64,000 bases of DNA from Acidimicrobiia bacterium (GTDB lineage: Bacteria > Actinomycetota > Acidimicrobiia > Acidimicrobiales > Poriferisodalaceae): positions 1-64,000 of the forward strand of contig JAJECP010000018.1 of NCBI GenBank assembly GCA_022821985.1, written 5' to 3'. Position 1 is the first letter of the stretch. Each line of letters opens with the position of its first letter. The notes under the pieces were generated by a model that saw nothing but the letters and a program-made list of their open reading frames with translations, had not been told where the DNA came from and searched no databases. The position numbers and the translations under genes are program-made. This document shows, one piece after another, positions 61,625 through 64,000 of this stretch.

Positions 61625-62134
61625 ATGACTTCCCCGCTTCTGACAAACGATGAAATGCTCGTGTGGCGATCGCTGATGATCCTCACGCGGCAGGGTCTGC
61701 CCCAACTCGAGCCCACCTTTCGACGCCGCGGGCTGATCGCCCTCGACTACAGCATCCTCGTTGCGATCGCCGAGGAACCAGAGGGCCGGATGAGCGCGGG
61801 CGAGCTCGCCGAGATCCTCGGGGTGACGCCGAGCCGGCTGAGCCATCGCCTCCGCAAGCGGGAGGCGGCCGGCGAGGTCACCCGCACGACCGCAGCGGCC
61901 GACGCCCGGAGAGTCACTATCGCGATCACCGACAAGGGCCGCGATATCGTCGCCATGGTCACCGATCAGCACCGCGAGGACATCCGTCGACTGGTGCTCG
62001 ATCCGCTCGACGGACCCGAACAGACCGCAGAACTCGCCCGAGCGCTGGCCAGCATCGCCACCCGCATCACCGACCACCCGTACCTCACCCAGTACGTGCC
62101 GGAGGCAGCGTCGTCACCCGAGCGGGCCGGCTGA
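61625..62134 (+). CDS. MarR-family transcriptional regulator
   Basis: A 169-residue winged-helix regulator. Helices at the N-terminus (EMLVWRSLMILTRQG) form the dimer interface. The DNA-binding core runs from about residue 55 to 100 (SAGELAEILGVTPSRLSHRL), followed by the wing with the family motif TAAADARRVTIAITDKGR (split near 88-105). It diverges from the solute-binding protein gene and probably controls it together with itself through the palindrome in between. The effector is presumably the imported substrate or a derivative, which is inference. Confidence 0.92.
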   Translation: MTSPLLTNDEMLVWRSLMILTRQGLPQLEPTFRRRGLIALDYSILVAIAEEPEGRMSAGELAEILGVTPSRLSHRLRKREAAGEVTRTTAAADARRVTIAITDKGRDIVAMVTDQHREDIRRLVLDPLDGPEQTAELARALASIATRITDHPYLTQYVPEAASSPERAG

Positions 62135-62204
62135 CCTCATTGGAGCCACGCCCGGTGGACGGTCGCGGCGCGAGCAACTCCTTTTGCAGCGGCCGAACCG
62201 TCGG

Positions 62205-63167
62205 TCACGGAAGGTTCTCGAGCAAGTCGACGCCGCACTGGGCGGCGAAGTCGATCAGGTCGATCAGGACCCAGTTCTCGTGGAGCTTGGGCCCACGGCG
62301 GACGTAGAAGTCCATGATGTTCTGGCCGATCGGACCACCAGTAGGCTCGATCCCCCGGAACGGCTCACCGGTGAAGTCGCCCCGCATACTGGGCCACCCG
62401 GTGAAGGCCGCCGTGAGGCCGTCGGCGAATCGAGCCTCGTGGAACCCGCCCCGCCGGTTCGGGAACGAACGCACGGAAGGCCCCTGGGCGAAGCGCTCGA
62501 ACTCGTCGAACCCGTACGCCGAGCCGACCCCGTGCGGCCCGTGCCAGACCATGTCGTCGTGCCAGTACGCGGCCATCCCCATCGACTCGAGATCGCTGCC
62601 GTCGAGGCGGTTGCAGCCACCCAACATGTCCTCGACGAGGCGCAGTGTGAACTCGGACTCGGCCAAGTCGCTCACGCTTCGCGTGAGACCGTTGCCGAGG
62701 ATGGGACCCGGCGGCAGATCGTTGCGCGCCGGAGGCTCGGGCAGCAGATGTATGCCGGCCTGCGCAGCGAACCCCACGATGTCGAACAGGACCCGGATCT
62801 CGACGATCTTGCCGTCCTCGATGCGGGCGAAGTCGCCGTAGCGTAACGACGCCGTGCGGCCCGAGGGTCGGATTCCGAACAGCTGGTGGGAGAACACCCC
62901 GGTGATGTGACCGGTGTGGGCGACCCACACTTCGTCGCCGTTGCAGATGCCACCCAAGAAGAGGTACGGCTCCCACCGTCGGTGGAGCAGCGCTTCGTCC
63001 AACGGCGCATGCACGGTCTCCCGCACCGCGGCGGCGCCGTCGAGTCGCCCGATCGGCGCAGGACCGTGGAACTCGACGTCGGGGTGAAGCGCGGTGCGAT
63101 CGACGCCTGTGAACACATCCCAGATGAGCTGCTTGGCGGCCTGAACGTCCGCAACCCTCGGTGACAC
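62205..63167 (-). CDS. Double NTF2/SnoaL-like protein, paralogue 3
   Basis: A 320-residue member of the same set as the genes at 54046 and 55229. The first half (about 1-150) has FLGGICNGDEVWVAHTGHIT and LRYGDFARIEDGKIVEIRVLFD (each a family strand). The second half has WHDDMVWHGPHGVGSAYGFD and the C-terminal HENWVLIDLIDFAAQCG. The start is uncertain: GTG 63167 was chosen, with GTG 63185 (overlapping the upstream remnant) possible. It converges with the MarR gene (70-base gap). It follows a methionine-synthase-like remnant and an ABC ATPase on the same strand. Confidence 0.78.
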   Translation of the reverse strand: MSPRVADVQAAKQLIWDVFTGVDRTALHPDVEFHGPAPIGRLDGAAAVRETVHAPLDEALLHRRWEPYLFLGGICNGDEVWVAHTGHITGVFSHQLFGIRPSGRTASLRYGDFARIEDGKIVEIRVLFDIVGFAAQAGIHLLPEPPARNDLPPGPILGNGLTRSVSDLAESEFTLRLVEDMLGGCNRLDGSDLESMGMAAYWHDDMVWHGPHGVGSAYGFDEFERFAQGPSVRSFPNRRGGFHEARFADGLTAAFTGWPSMRGDFTGEPFRGIEPTGGPIGQNIMDFYVRRGPKLHENWVLIDLIDFAAQCGVDLLENLP

Positions 63168-63172
63168 GGCGG

Positions 63173-63331
63173 CTACCGAAGCCACTCGTGGGCGTGAGGA
63201 GGGTTGGCCGCGTGAGTGTCGAGATCGACGTCGGCGCCTTGCTCGACCCTGAAGATGCCATCGGCGACGGCCTGATTGCGCGGAAGGGAACCGACGTGGG
63301 CGGTGAGGATCCGCTCGGTGCTCTGCTCCAT
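63173..63331 (-). pseudogene. Short remnant of a methionine synthase II (MetE-like) gene
   Basis: A 52-residue open frame with ATG at 63331 and TAG at 63173-63175. Residues 5-18 (TERILTAHVGSLPR) are the hallmark N-terminus of cobalamin-independent methionine synthase-like proteins, normally about 340-380 residues. What follows (VEQGADVDLDTH, for example) may echo the QVEAGIDVVNDGE region, but the catalytic domain is missing. It starts 9 bases after the ABC ATPase stop and ends just before an NTF2-like gene. As with the ATPase and permease remnants, frame and signals are kept while the body of the gene is gone. Confidence 0.7.
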
Positions 63332-63340
63332 CGTCTCGGT

Positions 63341-64000
63341 CTAGCCGCGTATCGCGAGATGCGTCGCCTTGTCGAAGAAGTGGAACTTCGCGGCGTTGAT
63401 GTTGATCTGGATCGCGTCGCCGACGCGCGCCTCGGTGAGCGGGCTCAAGCGCGCGGTGCACCGCGAACTCGACTCGTCGCCGAGCTCGTCGAGCGCATCG
63501 GGATCGCCGCTGTCGACGTGGGTCGCATCGATGCTGAAGTGCATGAGCGTCTCCGCACCGAGCGCCTCGCGGACGTCGACGGTGGCCGAGATGCGCTGAT
63601 CGGCCGGGTGGTCCGGTTGAACCGCAGCATCCTCGAGATCTTCGGGCCGGATGCCGACGACGATCGGCTGGCCGAGATGCCCGTGGAGCGCCGGGCGGGC
63701 GGCCACCGCCGACTCGGGCACGGCGACGGACTGGCTGCCGAGCTGCACGGTGTAGCCCCCACTGGTGCCGTCCTGGCGCAGGACCCCTTCGTAGAGGTTC
63801 ATCGACGGCGAGCCGATGAAGGCGGCGACAAACACGTTGTCGGGGTCGGCGTAGAGCTCCTCGGGGGCGGCGACCTGCTGGAGGTGACCGTCCTTGATCA
63901 CGGCAACGCGGTCGCCCATCGTCATCGCCTCGACCTGGTCGTGTGTGACGTAGAAGGTCGTGACGCCGAGCTCGCGCTGGATCCCGGCGATGTCGGCTCG
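63341..64000 (-). CDS. ABC-transporter ATPase (UgpC/MalK type), 5' part outside the window
   Basis: The last 219 residues of a sugar-ABC ATPase; the start lies beyond position 64000. The H-loop region FYVTHDQVEAMTMGDRVAV is visible near the edge, so the Walker A, signature and most of the Walker B region lie outside. The C-terminal regulatory OB-fold part follows (FIGSPSMNLYEGVL, IVVGIRPEDLED) and the protein ends VGDAIQININAAKFHFFD then KATHLAIRG. It would energise a multi-component sugar-type importer, possibly with the solute-binding protein at 60035. The methionine-synthase-like remnant follows after 9 bases. Confidence 0.9.
   Translation of the reverse strand, partial: RADIAGIQRELGVTTFYVTHDQVEAMTMGDRVAVIKDGHLQQVAAPEELYADPDNVFVAAFIGSPSMNLYEGVLRQDGTSGGYTVQLGSQSVAVPESAVAARPALHGHLGQPIVVGIRPEDLEDAAVQPDHPADQRISATVDVREALGAETLMHFSIDATHVDSGDPDALDELGDESSSRCTARLSPLTEARVGDAIQININAAKFHFFDKATHLAIRG

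Overview
The window looks like chromosomal DNA of a high-GC actinobacterium. The features that suggest this are strong G/C bias at third codon positions, many GTG starts, gene ends that overlap by 4 bases (ATGA or GTGA), several F420/FMN luciferase-like oxidoreductases, and a secreted protein with actinobacterial-type cell-wall-binding repeats. The gene content (phytanoyl-CoA dioxygenases, Rieske oxygenase, class III CoA transferase, molybdenum hydroxylases, carnitine- and hydantoin-type catabolism, sugar-type ABC transport, proline oxidation) fits a heterotroph living on small organic nitrogen and carbon compounds, such as marine or host-associated Acidimicrobiia. That placement is inference; no rRNA or tRNA gene was seen.

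Layout. 0-8.3 kb: a gene-poor left edge, a nitroreductase, a phytanoyl-CoA dioxygenase-like oxygenase, a two-subunit Rieske oxygenase, then a leftward run of enoyl-CoA hydratase, PLP lyase, amidohydrolase and LLM oxidoreductase. 8.4-13.2 kb: a rightward set resembling carnitine/betaine catabolism (carnitine dehydrogenase-thioesterase fusion, acyl-CoA dehydrogenase, ADP-forming acyl-CoA synthetase). 13.3-18.2 kb: a leftward set for N-heterocycle, hydantoin and carbamoyl compounds (fused Fe-S/molybdenum hydroxylase, D-carbamoylase, M20 carbamoylase). 18.4-22.9 kb: a 1474-residue secreted CWB2-CAP-RCC1 protein. 23.0-24.0 kb: a PIN-domain toxin-antitoxin pair. 24.0-33.6 kb: mixed catabolic genes, including a class III aminotransferase-fold enzyme overlapping a kinase gene (possibly a phospho-lyase and its kinase) and a phosphotransferase lacking its catalytic Asp.

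33.6-42.0 kb holds the most distinctive locus: six leftward genes, every junction overlapping by 1-4 bases. In transcription order they are a duplicated reductive-dehalogenase-like Fe-S protein, the FAD, 2Fe-2S and molybdopterin subunits of a molybdenum hydroxylase, a hydantoinase/oxoprolinase-family protein and an LLM oxidoreductase. Upstream on the same strand are a VOC/extradiol-type protein, an NTF2-like protein, another LLM enzyme, an FAD amine oxidase and a zinc-type dehydrogenase. I infer one pathway for a halogenated or N-heterocyclic substrate.

47.9-53.9 kb: a tandem CoA transferase overlapping a macrodomain gene, a CopC-CopD fusion overlapping a lipoprotein cytochrome c, and an SDR. 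54-64 kb: a decayed or rearranged ABC-transporter region. A solute-binding protein, PutA and three double NTF2-like proteins are intact, and an ATPase gene runs off the right edge. Between them lie three very short in-frame remnants: a permease C-terminus, an ATPase reduced to its two ends, and a methionine-synthase-II-like N-terminus. A MarR regulator diverges from the solute-binding protein over a palindrome-rich gap. No CRISPR array, IS transposase or prophage gene was recognised.
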